Below, piece after piece: positions 16,631 to 24,721 of a stretch of 64,000 nucleotides of DNA; the first letter of the stretch is position 1, and each line of letters begins with the position of its first letter. A model generated the notes under the pieces. That model saw only the letters and a list, made by a program, of their open reading frames with translations. It ran no database searches and was not told where the DNA came from. The DNA comes from Pseudoclavibacter triregionum. GTDB lineage: Bacteria; Actinomycetota; Actinomycetes; Actinomycetales; Microbacteriaceae. The position numbers and the translations under genes are program-made. The stretch is taken from NCBI GenBank assembly GCA_910822395.1, contig OU365335.1:558001-622000 (forward strand), read 5' to 3'.

Positions 16631-16674
16631 GGTGGTTGAGGAGCGAGCGCCGCAGCGAGCGTCTCGAAACCACC
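16631..16674. repeat. palindromic repeat family B, copy 2 (reverse)
   Basis: Starts GGTGGTTGAGGAGCGAGCG and ends CGTCTCGAAACCACC. It is the reverse orientation of copy 1 and lies 17 nt downstream of the lipid kinase stop. Confidence 0.85.
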
Positions 16675-16691
16675 GATCGACCAGCCGCTGC

Positions 16692-17816
16692 CTACCCGCG
16701 CGCCGTCCCGCGCAGCAACCTCCACGCCGCCGGCACGACCTCGAGCTCGACGCGGCCGCCCACCGCGAGCGGCTCGCCGTCCGCGTAGATCGGCACGCCC
16801 GCCGGCACCTCGACGACGAGCCGGCGCGCCCGCCGCTCCTCGAAGAACGGCAGGCTCCGGTGCATCCCCGCGAACGCGAGCGGGAAGAAGCTCGCGAGCG
16901 TCTTCCGCGCGACCGGCCGCACCATCGCGAGGTCGAGGAGGCCGTCGGCGAGGTCGGCGTCCGGCGTGATCCGGATGCCGCCGCCCACGGACGTCCCGTT
17001 CATCGCCGCGACGAGGACGTGGCTCGAGATCGCCGGTTCCGCCCCGTCGATCCCGATGCGGAACGGGATGGCCCGCAGCCGCCGCAGCGACTGCGCGAGC
17101 GCGACGACGTAGCGCGTCGTCCCGCGCAGTCGCGTGAGCTCGTTCGCGCGCCGATTCACCTCGGCGTCGAAGCCCATGTTCACCGAGTTGGCGGCCCACC
17201 CGCGGCGTCCGTCGACGGTGACGCGGATGGCGTCGATCGCGCGGATCGAGGCATCCGGGTGCTCGAGGCCGGAGAGGATCGCCTCGATGGCATCCGCGGG
17301 GTTCCGGCGCGGGATGCCCATCGCCCGCGCGAAGTCGTTGCCGGAGCCCGCGGGCACGATGCCGAGCGGCACCTCGGTGCCGGCCACGAGGCTCACGCCG
17401 AGCTGCACCATCCCGTCGCCGCCCCGGACGATGACGGCGTCGAGCCGCTCGCTCCGCGCGATGGCCCGGCACGCCGCCGCGAGCTCGGCGGGGGTCGCCG
17501 CCTCGGGCACGATCGCCTCGACCTGCATGGAGCGGCGCTCGAGGATGCGGCGCCTCGCCTCGGCGAGGTGCTCGGCGGCGCCCATCCCCGAGTGCGGGTT
17601 GAGGGCGACGAGCACGCGGCGACGCGGTCCGCCCTCCCCCACCTCCGTGCCGAGGAGCGGCGTCTCGACCGGGACGCCGGCGAGCTCGGTGGGCCGGAGG
17701 GCCGAGCCGGGCGGGGCGATCCGGGAGGTGCCGGCGTCGGCCGCGGACGGCAGGCCCGCGTGCGCGCCCGCGCGGCGGAACGGCAGCTCGGGCCGGCAGC
17801 GGCGTCGATGCGGCAT
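16692..17816 (-). CDS. diacylglycerol kinase-like lipid kinase
   Basis: A 374-residue protein of the DagK/YegS/sphingosine kinase fold, which phosphorylates diacylglycerol or a related lipid. The kinase core starts near residue 65 (RRRVLVALNPHSGMGAAEH). The nucleotide-binding loop is VIVRGGDGMVQLG (GGDGM instead of the common GGDGT), then VPLGIVPAGSGNDFARAMG. The C-terminal beta-sandwich has GGGIRITPDADLADGLLDL and PIYADGEPL. The first 60 residues are Arg/Pro-rich and not part of the fold, so a later start is possible. It is a single gene, divergent from radA. Confidence 0.85.
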   Translation of the reverse strand: MPHRRRCRPELPFRRAGAHAGLPSAADAGTSRIAPPGSALRPTELAGVPVETPLLGTEVGEGGPRRRVLVALNPHSGMGAAEHLAEARRRILERRSMQVEAIVPEAATPAELAAACRAIARSERLDAVIVRGGDGMVQLGVSLVAGTEVPLGIVPAGSGNDFARAMGIPRRNPADAIEAILSGLEHPDASIRAIDAIRVTVDGRRGWAANSVNMGFDAEVNRRANELTRLRGTTRYVVALAQSLRRLRAIPFRIGIDGAEPAISSHVLVAAMNGTSVGGGIRITPDADLADGLLDLAMVRPVARKTLASFFPLAFAGMHRSLPFFEERRARRLVVEVPAGVPIYADGEPLAVGGRVELEVVPAAWRLLRGTARG

Positions 17817-17888
17817 CGTCCGGCCCCTCTCGCTCGATCCGGCGGCCGACGGCGCCCGGCCGCGCCCGGGAATGTCCGAGGTCGAGCC

Positions 17889-17894
17889 TACTCT
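17889..17894 (+). promoter_or_regulatory. -10 box of leaderless radA
   Basis: TACTCT ends 6 nt before ATG 17901, so transcription should begin at or next to the start codon. Confidence 0.6.
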
Positions 17895-17900
17895 GGAGAC

Positions 17901-19283
17901 ATGGCCCGGCCCCGAGAGAAGACGCCCCCGTACGTGTGCACGGAGTGCGGCGCGACCTCCCTGAAGTGGCTCGGCCAGTGCCCCGAATGCCAGGCCTGGG
18001 GCACCGTCGTCGACCGCTTCGAGTCACGCACCGCCTCGCGCGCGCAGCCGGCCGCGATCCCCGTCGGCCACGAGGCGCGGCCCATCACCGAGACCCCGAT
18101 CGAGCGGGTCACCCACCGCCCGACCGGCATCGGCGAGCTCGACCGCGTGCTCGGCGGCGGGATCGTCCCGGGCGCGGCCATCCTCTTCTCGGGCGAGCCG
18201 GGCGTCGGCAAGTCGACGCTCCTGCTCGAGACGGCGTCCCGCGTCGCCTCGACGGGCGCCCGCGTGCTCTACGTCTCGGCCGAGGAGTCGGTGAGCCAGG
18301 TGCGGCTGCGGGCCGAGCGCACGAACGCGCTCCACCCGACGCTCTTCCTCGCGTCGGAGACCGACCTCGCGACGCTGCTCGGGCACGTCGAGCAGGTCGA
18401 TCCGGCGCTCCTCATCGTCGACTCGATCCAGACGGTGGCGTCATCGGAGGTCGACTCGCTCGCGGGGCAGCCGAGCCAGGTGCGCGAGGTGGCGTCGGCG
18501 CTCATCCGGCTCGCGAAGTCGCGGAACCTGCCGGTCATCATCGTCGGCCACGTGACGAAGGACGGCCAGGTCGCGGGCCCGCGCCTGCTCGAGCACCTCG
18601 TCGACGTCGTCGCGCACGTCGAGGGCGACCGGCAGACGGCCCTGCGCTTCGCGCGCACCCTGAAGAACCGCTTCGGCCCGACCGACGAGGTCGGCTGCTT
18701 CGAGATGACCGGCGCCGGGATGCGCGAGGTGCCCGACCCCTCGGGCCTGTTCCTCTCCGAGCGTGGGACGCCCGTGAGCGGCACCTGCGTCACCGTCGCG
18801 CTCGAGGGCCGGCGAGCGCTGCCGGTGGAGATCCAGGCGCTCGTCGTGCCGACCCAGGCGCCGAACCCGCGCCGGGTGACGAACGGCGTCGACGCGAGCC
18901 GCGTCGCGATGCTCCTCGCCGTGCTCGAGCGGCGGGTCGGGATGAAGCTCGCCCAGTGCGACGTGTACGTGTCGACCGTCGGGGGCGTGAAGCTCGCGGA
19001 GCCCGCCGCCGACCTCGCCATCGCGGCGGCGATCGCCTCGGCGGCCGCGAACCGGCCGATCCGGCCCGAGGCGGTCGTGTTCGGCGAGGTCTCGCTCGCG
19101 GGCGAGATCCGGCGCGTGGCGCAGGCGAAGCTGCGGGCGCAGGAGGCGGCGCGCGTCGGATTCCGGACGGCGATCGACACCTCGGCGGGCACGGTGTCGG
19201 ATGCCCTCCGCGAGGCGCTCATGCCCGGCGGCGCGAGCCGCGGGCCGGCGTCCGAGGCGCCGCCGGCCGCGCTCGCCGAGTAG
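17901..19283 (+). CDS. radA: DNA repair ATPase RadA (Sms)
   Basis: Helicase-like ATPase that promotes branch migration in recombinational repair. Length 460 residues, as expected. The N-terminal zinc finger has Cys13, Cys16, Cys27 and Cys30 (CTECG..CPEC). Walker A GEPGVGKST is at 98-106, and the RadA-specific KNRFG motif starts at Lys255. The C-terminal Lon-like domain follows, with VGGVKLAEPAADLAIAAAIA. ATG 17901 is preceded directly by a -10-like TACTCT and no leader. It is monocistronic; the 510-nt gap after it is full of repeats. Confidence 0.97.
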   Translation: MARPREKTPPYVCTECGATSLKWLGQCPECQAWGTVVDRFESRTASRAQPAAIPVGHEARPITETPIERVTHRPTGIGELDRVLGGGIVPGAAILFSGEPGVGKSTLLLETASRVASTGARVLYVSAEESVSQVRLRAERTNALHPTLFLASETDLATLLGHVEQVDPALLIVDSIQTVASSEVDSLAGQPSQVREVASALIRLAKSRNLPVIIVGHVTKDGQVAGPRLLEHLVDVVAHVEGDRQTALRFARTLKNRFGPTDEVGCFEMTGAGMREVPDPSGLFLSERGTPVSGTCVTVALEGRRALPVEIQALVVPTQAPNPRRVTNGVDASRVAMLLAVLERRVGMKLAQCDVYVSTVGGVKLAEPAADLAIAAAIASAAANRPIRPEAVVFGEVSLAGEIRRVAQAKLRAQEAARVGFRTAIDTSAGTVSDALREALMPGGASRGPASEAPPAALAE

Positions 19284-19310
19284 CCGGAGCCTCGGCCGGG
19301 CGTCAGCAGT

Positions 19311-19378
19311 TCAGAATCCGCAGATACGGGGGTGATGTCCCGAATACGAGGGCATCTCGCGCTCTTTGCGGATTCTGA
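19311..19378. repeat. palindromic repeat family F, copy 1
   Basis: Arms TCAGAATCCGCA (19311-19322) and TGCGGATTCTGA (19367-19378), with a partly paired middle (GATGTCCCG against GGGCATCTCG). It lies 27 nt after the radA stop. A second copy is at 33541. Confidence 0.75.
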
Positions 19379-19384
19379 GGTGTC

Positions 19385-19425
19385 GGTGGTTTCGAGACGC
19401 GGCCTTCGGCCGCTCCTCAGCCACC
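19385..19425. repeat. palindromic repeat family B, copy 3 (forward)
   Basis: Starts GGTGGTTTCGAGACGCGGCC and ends GCTCCTCAGCCACC. It is the left flank of the C element at 19452. Confidence 0.85.
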
Positions 19426-19451
19426 TCGACGCGCGGAGGCCCGAGGCGGCC

Positions 19452-19571
19452 GGCACAGTCTGCAGGAGATCCTCGCGGTCAGCTTCGGTGGCCGTGAGAT
19501 CGTCCGCGCCAGCATGCGGATCGTGGACGCACCCGGGGCGGGGTCCCGGCCAGCGTCCTGCAAAGTGTGCC
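19452..19571. repeat. repeat family C, copy 1 (120 bp, inverted ends)
   Basis: Ends GGCACAGTCTGCAG and CTGCAAAGTGTGCC are inverted with 12 of 14 bases matching. It is flanked by inverted family B copies on both sides, giving a composite of about 240 bp (19385-19625). Confidence 0.7.
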
Positions 19572-19590
19572 GACCTTCAGACCTGCCGAC

Positions 19591-19625
19591 GGCTGAGGAG
19601 CGAGCGGAGCGAGCGTCTCGAAGCC
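19591..19625. repeat. palindromic repeat family B, copy 4 (reverse)
   Basis: Starts GGCTGAGGAGCGAGCG and ends CGTCTCGAAGCC. It is the right flank of C copy 1. The bases that follow, ATCCGGTGACCG, recur after the B copy at 33484. Confidence 0.8.
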
Positions 19626-19670
19626 ATCCGGTGACCGAGCCGGCATCGGCGCTGCACTTCGTCTGTTCAC

Positions 19671-19724
19671 TACCGAAACGGGCGTCCGCTACCGACATCG
19701 TGCTAGCGGACGCCCGAATCGGTA
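19671..19724. repeat. palindromic repeat family D, copy 1
   Basis: The left arm starts TACCGAAACGGGCGTCCGC and pairs with the right arm TAGCGGACGCCCG...CGGTA at 19 of 21 positions around a 12-nt loop. Copy 2 is at 27613. Confidence 0.75.
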
Positions 19725-19746
19725 GCGGATGCCGGCCCGCACGCGA

Positions 19747-19782
19747 CGAGGCCCCCGGATCCGCGGGAATCCGGGGGCCTCG
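19747..19782 (-). terminator. terminator of the 5'-nucleotidase gene
   Basis: CGAGGCCCCCGGAT (19747-19760) pairs perfectly with 19769-19782 across an 8-nt loop. It lies 11 nt beyond the nucleotidase stop on the minus strand. Confidence 0.75.
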
Positions 19783-19793
19783 ATCAGCTCAGG

Positions 19794-22052
19794 CTAGGCC
19801 TGGCGGCGGCGGAGGAGCACCGCGCCGCCGAGGAGCGCGGCGAGCGCGCCGATGACGCCCGCGAGTCCCGGGAGCGCGTCCGCACCCGTGTTCGCGAGGC
19901 CCGGCTGCGCCGGAGCCGTCGGCGGGACGGTGACGATCGACGGGCCGGCCGTCGTCGTCGGCTCGGCGGTCGGCGCGACCGTCGGCTCGGCCGTAGCGGT
20001 CGGCGTCGGGGTCGGGCCGTTCACGAGGAGCGGGAGGTACGAGACCGTGTCCGAGCCGTCGAACTGGAGCACCACCGTGTAGGCGCCCGAGGCGAGGTCG
20101 GCCGGGATGGTCGCGAGGATCGACGCCATGTCCGGAGCCGAGGGGTCGATCGTCGCCGTGCCGATGGCGACCGGCGCGGCGAGCGTGCCGCCCTGAATGT
20201 AGGCGGTGACCGCCGTGTTGCGCGTGAAGCCGAGCGAGGCGAGGTCGAACTTCGACGCGTCGATCGTGAGCGTCGTGCCCGCGTCGACGCTCTCCGTGTA
20301 CGGGTAGCCCGCCGTCCCCGCGAGGGCCGGGACGATGACGCCGTTGCGCGCGTCGTCGTTCGGGAGGCTGCCGTTCTGCTTGATCCAGTTCACGAACGAC
20401 TCGAGATCGACGAGGCCGGTGTCGGCGACGGCCGAGGCGTTCCGGAAGGCGGTGAAGTTGTCGCCGCCGGCCGTGAGGAAGTTCGGCGCGACGACGTTGT
20501 AGACCGTCGCCGGGTCGAGCTGGACGCCGTTGAGCGCGATCGAGAGGATCCGGTCGCCCTCGGCGCGCGTCGGGTCGTACGTGTACGTGAGGCCGTCCGA
20601 GATGCCGAGCTGGAGGTACGGGCGCGAGACCGTCGCCGGCTGCCACTGCTGCTCGAGGATCGCCTTGATGTCGGCGCCCGTGAGCTGCGCGTACGTGAGC
20701 GTGTTCGCGAACGGGAGGACCGACGCGGCCTCGCGGTACGTGACCTGGCCGTCGTTGTTGAGCAGGTCGGCGCGGAGGCCGCCCGGGTTCATGAACGCGA
20801 TGTCGACGGCGCGGCCGGTGGCCGAGACCATGTCATACATCGAGTTCGCGACGATGCCGCCGAGGTTCGACTCGTTCGCGCGGTCGTCCTGAGTCGTGAC
20901 GACGCAGCCCGAGGTCGTGCCGTCGGCGGCGACCGTGAGCGGGACGGCCGGGTCGCACACCTTGGCGCGCGTGGCGTCGACCGTCTGCGTGCCGATGACC
21001 TGGGCGCCGAGGACGTCGGCCGTGGCCTTCGCCTCGGCCATGATCGCCTGGATCTGGAGGATGCGCGGGTCGGCCGCGAGCTCGGCCGGGACGGCCTTCG
21101 GCGTCGGGATGATCGACGACTGCGAGGCCGTGACGCTGCCGGTGGCCGGGTCGACCGTGAGGACGATCTGGCCGATCGAGGCGCCGTAGGCGTCGGCCTG
21201 GACGACCGGACGCGTCGTCGCGCCGATCGGGGCGTCGTAGGCGTACGGCATGTGCGTGTGCGCGTTGTAGATCGCGTCGACGAGCGGCGACGTGTCGTTG
21301 ACGAGGTGCGCGAAGGTGGCGTTCGTCATGTTCGTCGCGAGCTGGTCTGAGCCGGCCGTCGGCGCGCCCTCGTGGTACGAGGCCACGATGACCTGGGCCT
21401 CGCCGTTCGCGGCGTTCCCGTCGGAGAGCTGGGCGGCGACGCGGTTCACGGCGGCGACCGGGTCCTCGAAGGTGTAGCCGGAGATGCCGTCGGGCGAGAC
21501 GAGCGAGGGGACGTCGTCGGTGACGGCGCCGATGACGGCGACGGTGACGCCGTTCACGGTGAAGAGGGCGTACTCGCCGAAGGGGTGCGCGCCGGACGCG
21601 TCCGTGACGTTCGCGGCGAGGTCGACGCCGGAGGTCCCGGGCGCGATGCGGCCGGTCGCGTCGGCGGCCCCCTTGTCGAACTCGTGGTTGCCCTGCGTGT
21701 ACGACTCGACGCCGAGCGCGTTGAGGGCGTCGATCGTCGGCTCGTCGTTCTGGATGGCCGACTCGAAGAGCGAGGCGCCGACCTGGTCGCCGTTGCCGAG
21801 GATGATCGTGCCCGCCTCGCCGTACGGCGCCTGCGCCGTGAGGACGTTCGAGGCGAAGAGGTCGGCGGTCGTGATGCGGCCGTGGAAGTCGTTGAAGCCG
21901 ACGAGGTTGATCTGGGTCGCGCCGGCCGTCGGCTGGATGACGGCGGGCGAGAGGACGGCGGCGTTCGCGGGCGCTGCGAGGCCGGTCGCGAGCATGGCGG
22001 CGCCGAGGCAGGCGGCGCCGGCGCCGGCGAGGACGCGGGTGAAGGACTGCAC
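19794..22052 (-). CDS. secreted, sortase-anchored bifunctional metallophosphatase/5'-nucleotidase
   Basis: Extracellular enzyme that releases phosphate and nucleosides from nucleotides. Length 752 residues from GTG 22052 (GGAG 5 nt upstream). Signal peptide: QSFTRVLAGAGAACLGAAML, cut near APANA. The metallophosphatase domain shows the ligand blocks NLVGFNDFHGRI, GNGDQVGAS, QGNHEFDKG, SYHEG and NAHTHMPY. The 5'-nucleotidase C-terminal domain has MNPGGLRADLLN and FANTLTY. An Ig-like region follows, then a PTPTATAEPT stalk and the sorting signal LANTGAD, a hydrophobic helix and RRRQA. The LAxTG anchor matches those of the adhesin at 2785 and the protein at 57387. Confidence 0.92.
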   Translation of the reverse strand: MQSFTRVLAGAGAACLGAAMLATGLAAPANAAVLSPAVIQPTAGATQINLVGFNDFHGRITTADLFASNVLTAQAPYGEAGTIILGNGDQVGASLFESAIQNDEPTIDALNALGVESYTQGNHEFDKGAADATGRIAPGTSGVDLAANVTDASGAHPFGEYALFTVNGVTVAVIGAVTDDVPSLVSPDGISGYTFEDPVAAVNRVAAQLSDGNAANGEAQVIVASYHEGAPTAGSDQLATNMTNATFAHLVNDTSPLVDAIYNAHTHMPYAYDAPIGATTRPVVQADAYGASIGQIVLTVDPATGSVTASQSSIIPTPKAVPAELAADPRILQIQAIMAEAKATADVLGAQVIGTQTVDATRAKVCDPAVPLTVAADGTTSGCVVTTQDDRANESNLGGIVANSMYDMVSATGRAVDIAFMNPGGLRADLLNNDGQVTYREAASVLPFANTLTYAQLTGADIKAILEQQWQPATVSRPYLQLGISDGLTYTYDPTRAEGDRILSIALNGVQLDPATVYNVVAPNFLTAGGDNFTAFRNASAVADTGLVDLESFVNWIKQNGSLPNDDARNGVIVPALAGTAGYPYTESVDAGTTLTIDASKFDLASLGFTRNTAVTAYIQGGTLAAPVAIGTATIDPSAPDMASILATIPADLASGAYTVVLQFDGSDTVSYLPLLVNGPTPTPTATAEPTVAPTAEPTTTAGPSIVTVPPTAPAQPGLANTGADALPGLAGVIGALAALLGGAVLLRRRQA

Positions 22053-22287
22053 GGACACTCCAGTGGTCGGGGTGGAACGCTGAGGGGGACTCCGAGACGG
22101 CATCACGCTTCGGTGACATTCAGGTGAACCGCGGCGTGTTTCCAGGCCGACCCCATGAGGCTGCGCGGCCAGGATCGGCGTGTCGTGCATCGATTCAGAT
22201 GGACGGATGACCAGCTCGCGGCTCCGCGGTGCGCGGAGGGCGTCTACGGAACGCGCTCGGAGGTGCGCCGTCGAGCGCCCGGGCGGG

Positions 22288-22956
22288 CTAGTCGAGGGTG
22301 AACGCGACCGGCGCCGAGGCGATCCCGTCGACGGTCGCGACGAGCTGGTACGTCGCGCCGCCGCCGACGGCCGCGGGCCGCTCGCCCTGGCAGGTGTCGG
22401 TCGAGGAGCGCTCGCGCACCCAGCTGATCGCGGGCGCCGTGAGGCTCTGGCCGGGCGCGAGGGTCGCGAGCTGCGAGATCGGCTCCGTCTGGCAGTGCGT
22501 CGAGACCCAGATCGTGTCCGAGCCGCTCGTGATCGTGTAGACCTGCTTCGCCGTGCCGACGTCGAGGACGCACGGCGTCTGGCCGGCGTTCGCGAGCGTG
22601 AGCGAGAGCTGGGGCTGGACGCCCGGGGCGTAGCTCTGCGCGTCGACGTGGGCGGTCACGGTGACCGCGGGCGCGGAGCAGCGCGGTGTGACGGGCGGCT
22701 GGCCGGCGGCGGGCGCGGTGGTGGCGGGCGCGGAGGTCTCGCCGGGGCCGGGCGCGAGGTCCTCGGCGGTGACGCCCGTGGGGGTCGGCTCGGCGGTCGG
22801 GGTCGCGACGATGCTGGGGAGCTCGGGCTTCGCGCCGGCGCCGATGGCGATCCAGGCGATGACGCCGATGATCGCGGCGAGGCCGAGGAGCGCCACGAGC
22901 CGACGCCGACGCGCGACGGCCGGGGATGGCCTGCGTCGGGGGGTCGTGGCGGGCAT
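22288..22956 (-). CDS. membrane-anchored DUF4232-like protein
   Basis: A 222-residue protein with a basic start (TPRRRPSPAVARRRRL), one membrane helix at about 20-42 (LVALLGLAAIIGVIAWIAIG), a Thr/Pro/Ala-rich linker, and an extracellular beta-sandwich from about residue 95. The domain has four Cys residues (PRCSAP, TPCVLDVG, THCQTE, DTCQGE) able to form two disulfides, and a segment TLANAGQTPCVLDVGT typical of DUF4232. Function is unknown. ATG 22956 is 7 nt from a TACGGT -10 box, so the mRNA is probably leaderless. Confidence 0.8.
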   Translation of the reverse strand: MPATTPRRRPSPAVARRRRLVALLGLAAIIGVIAWIAIGAGAKPELPSIVATPTAEPTPTGVTAEDLAPGPGETSAPATTAPAAGQPPVTPRCSAPAVTVTAHVDAQSYAPGVQPQLSLTLANAGQTPCVLDVGTAKQVYTITSGSDTIWVSTHCQTEPISQLATLAPGQSLTAPAISWVRERSSTDTCQGERPAAVGGGATYQLVATVDGIASAPVAFTLD

Positions 22957-22963
22957 GCCTGCC

Positions 22964-22969
22964 ACCGTA
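22964..22969 (-). promoter_or_regulatory. -10 box of leaderless DUF4232 gene
   Basis: TACGGT on the minus strand, 7 nt before ATG 22956. Confidence 0.55.
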
Positions 22970-23011
22970 GCGGCGGCGGCCGGGCGGACGGCCGGGGCGC
23001 GCGGGACTGGA

Positions 23012-23052
23012 GGTGGCTGAGGAGGCGGCGCAGTCGCCGTCTCGAAACCACC
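23012..23052. repeat. palindromic repeat family B, copy 5 (reverse)
   Basis: Starts GGTGGCTGAGGAGGCGGCG and ends CGCCGTCTCGAAACCACC. It lies 23 nt downstream of the argA stop, where a terminator is expected. Confidence 0.85.
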
Positions 23053-23075
23053 GGCGGCACCCGGGGCGAGCGGCG

Positions 23076-23594
23076 TCAGGCCTCGCGGGGGCGCAGCTCG
23101 CAGATCATCCGGGTGTTGCCGAGGGTGTTCGGCTTCACCCACGGCAGGTCGAGGAACTCGTGCACGCCGACGTCCGGCGAGCGGAGCAGCTCGAGGTACG
23201 TCGCCTCGTCGACGAGCTGCTCCTCGACCGCGACGAAGCCGTGCCGCGCGAAGAAGGCGGTCTCGAAGGTGAGGCAGAAGAGGCGCTCGAGGCCGAGCTC
23301 GATGGCGTCCCTCTTCAGCTGCTCGATGAGCGCGTGGCCGACGCCCAGGCCGCGGTGGGCGCCGGTCGTCGCGATCGTGCGGATCTCGCCGAGGTCCTTC
23401 CAGAGCACGTGGAGCGCCCCGCAGCCGAGCAGCTCGCCGTCCGGGGCGACCGCGACGCGGAACTCCTGCACGGCCTCGTAGAGGACGACGAGGTCCTTGC
23501 CGAGGAGGATGTTCGCCTCGACATAGGGGCGGATGAGCTCCTGGATGCCGACGACGTCCCGCGTCGTGGCGCGGCGGACGGTGACGGGATGCAT
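23076..23594 (-). CDS. argA: amino-acid N-acetyltransferase (N-acetylglutamate synthase, short actinobacterial type)
   Basis: GNAT enzyme of 172 residues that acetylates glutamate, the first step of arginine synthesis. It matches from memory the M. tuberculosis ArgA (Rv2747) along its length: ILLGKDLVVLYEAVQEF, LLGCGALHVLWKDLGEIRT, the acetyl-CoA loop GAHRGLGVGHALI, FCLTFETAFFARHGF and EFLDLPWVKPNTLGN. There is no kinase-like domain, as usual for this type. ATG 23594 is 6 nt from a TAGCCT -10 box (leaderless). No other arg gene is nearby. Confidence 0.9.
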   Translation of the reverse strand: MHPVTVRRATTRDVVGIQELIRPYVEANILLGKDLVVLYEAVQEFRVAVAPDGELLGCGALHVLWKDLGEIRTIATTGAHRGLGVGHALIEQLKRDAIELGLERLFCLTFETAFFARHGFVAVEEQLVDEATYLELLRSPDVGVHEFLDLPWVKPNTLGNTRMICELRPREA

Positions 23595-23600
23595 CCGTCC

Positions 23601-23606
23601 AGGCTA
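23601..23606 (-). promoter_or_regulatory. -10 box of leaderless argA
   Basis: TAGCCT on the minus strand, 6 nt before ATG 23594. Confidence 0.6.
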
Positions 23607-23694
23607 CGCCCGCGGCCGCGCGGCGCGCGATGGGCAGACGCTTGGGCGCGCGATGACGTGCCCCGGCGGCGCGCGCGGCCCGCTCCCCCGGCGG

Positions 23695-23700
23695 TACGAT
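23695..23700 (+). promoter_or_regulatory. -10 box of leaderless ppx/gppA gene
   Basis: TACGAT, 7 nt before ATG 23708. Confidence 0.65.
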
Positions 23701-23707
23701 CGCCCCT

Positions 23708-24631
23708 ATGCGCCTCGGAGTCCTCGACGTCGGATCGAACACCGTCCACCTCGTCGTCGTCGACGCGCATCCGGGCGCCCGCCCCGTGCCGATGGCCTCC
23801 CAGAAGAGCGTCCTGCGCCTCATGCGCTACCTCCAGCCGGACGGCTCGATCAGCGACGAGGGCGTCGAGACGATCATGGCCGCGATGCACGAGGCCGCGA
23901 AGGTCATCCGCCGCTCGAAGCTCGACGAGCTCCTCCCCCTCGCGACGAGCGCGCTCCGCGAGGCGAAGAACGGGCCGCGCCTGCTCGAGCGGATCCGTCG
24001 CGAGACCGGCATCGAGCTGCGCGTCATGTCCGGCGAGCAGGAGGCGTCGACGACGTTCCTCGCCGTCCGCCGCTGGTTCGGCTGGGCCGCCGGGCGCATC
24101 ATGCTCGTCGACATCGGCGGCGGATCGCTCGAGCTCGCGGTCGGCGGCGACGAGCTCCCCGAGCACGCCGTCTCGGTGCCGCTCGGCGCGGGCCGCTCGA
24201 CGGTGAACTACCTCCGCAGCGATCCGCCCCTCGAGGACGAGATGAAGCAGCTGCGCACGCACATCCACCGCGTGCTCGGACGCCACGTGAAGCGCTTCGG
24301 CGAGCTCGATCGCGCCGACCAGTTCGTGGGGACGTCGAAGACCGTGCGCTCGCTCGCGCGGCTCGCGGGGTCGGTGACCGAGGGCATCGGGCCGAACGAC
24401 CGCGTCACGCTCCGCCAGTGGCAGCTCGAGGACTGGGTGCCGCGGCTCGCGCAGATGCCGTCGAGCGCGCGGCCGGCGCTGCCGGGCGTGACGGCGGATC
24501 GGGCGTTCCAGATCGTCGCGGGCGGCGTCGTGCTGCTCGAGGTGATGCGGATGTTCGACATCCAGGAGCTCGACGTGTGCCCGTGGGCCATGCGCGAGGG
24601 CGTGCTGCTCGACTACCTCGACCGGCTGTAG
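23708..24631 (+). CDS. Ppx/GppA family exopolyphosphatase / pppGpp phosphatase
   Basis: A 307-residue ASKHA-fold phosphatase that hydrolyses polyphosphate or pppGpp. Motifs: the N-terminal phosphate loop LDVGSNTVHLVVVD, LATSALREAKN, the catalytic SGEQEASTTFLAVRRWFG, and the second phosphate loop MLVDIGGGSLELAVG near residue 140. The short form without the C-terminal HD-type domains is usual in actinobacteria, where two such paralogs exist. It is a single gene and leaderless. Which of the two activities it has cannot be told from sequence. Confidence 0.9.
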   Translation: MRLGVLDVGSNTVHLVVVDAHPGARPVPMASQKSVLRLMRYLQPDGSISDEGVETIMAAMHEAAKVIRRSKLDELLPLATSALREAKNGPRLLERIRRETGIELRVMSGEQEASTTFLAVRRWFGWAAGRIMLVDIGGGSLELAVGGDELPEHAVSVPLGAGRSTVNYLRSDPPLEDEMKQLRTHIHRVLGRHVKRFGELDRADQFVGTSKTVRSLARLAGSVTEGIGPNDRVTLRQWQLEDWVPRLAQMPSSARPALPGVTADRAFQIVAGGVVLLEVMRMFDIQELDVCPWAMREGVLLDYLDRL

Positions 24632-24641
24632 CCAGATCGCA

Positions 24642-24679
24642 GGTGGTTGAGGAGGCCGCGCAGCGGCCTCGAAACCACC
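24642..24679. repeat. palindromic repeat family B, copy 6 (reverse)
   Basis: Starts GGTGGTTGAGGAGGCCGCG and ends CGGCCTCGAAACCACC. It sits between the convergent ppx and MFS genes, 10 nt from the first stop, and is the only hairpin there. Confidence 0.85.
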
Positions 24680-24721
24680 GGAGTTGCCTGTGGGTCGGTG
24701 GCCACCCCGCGCCTCCCGCCC

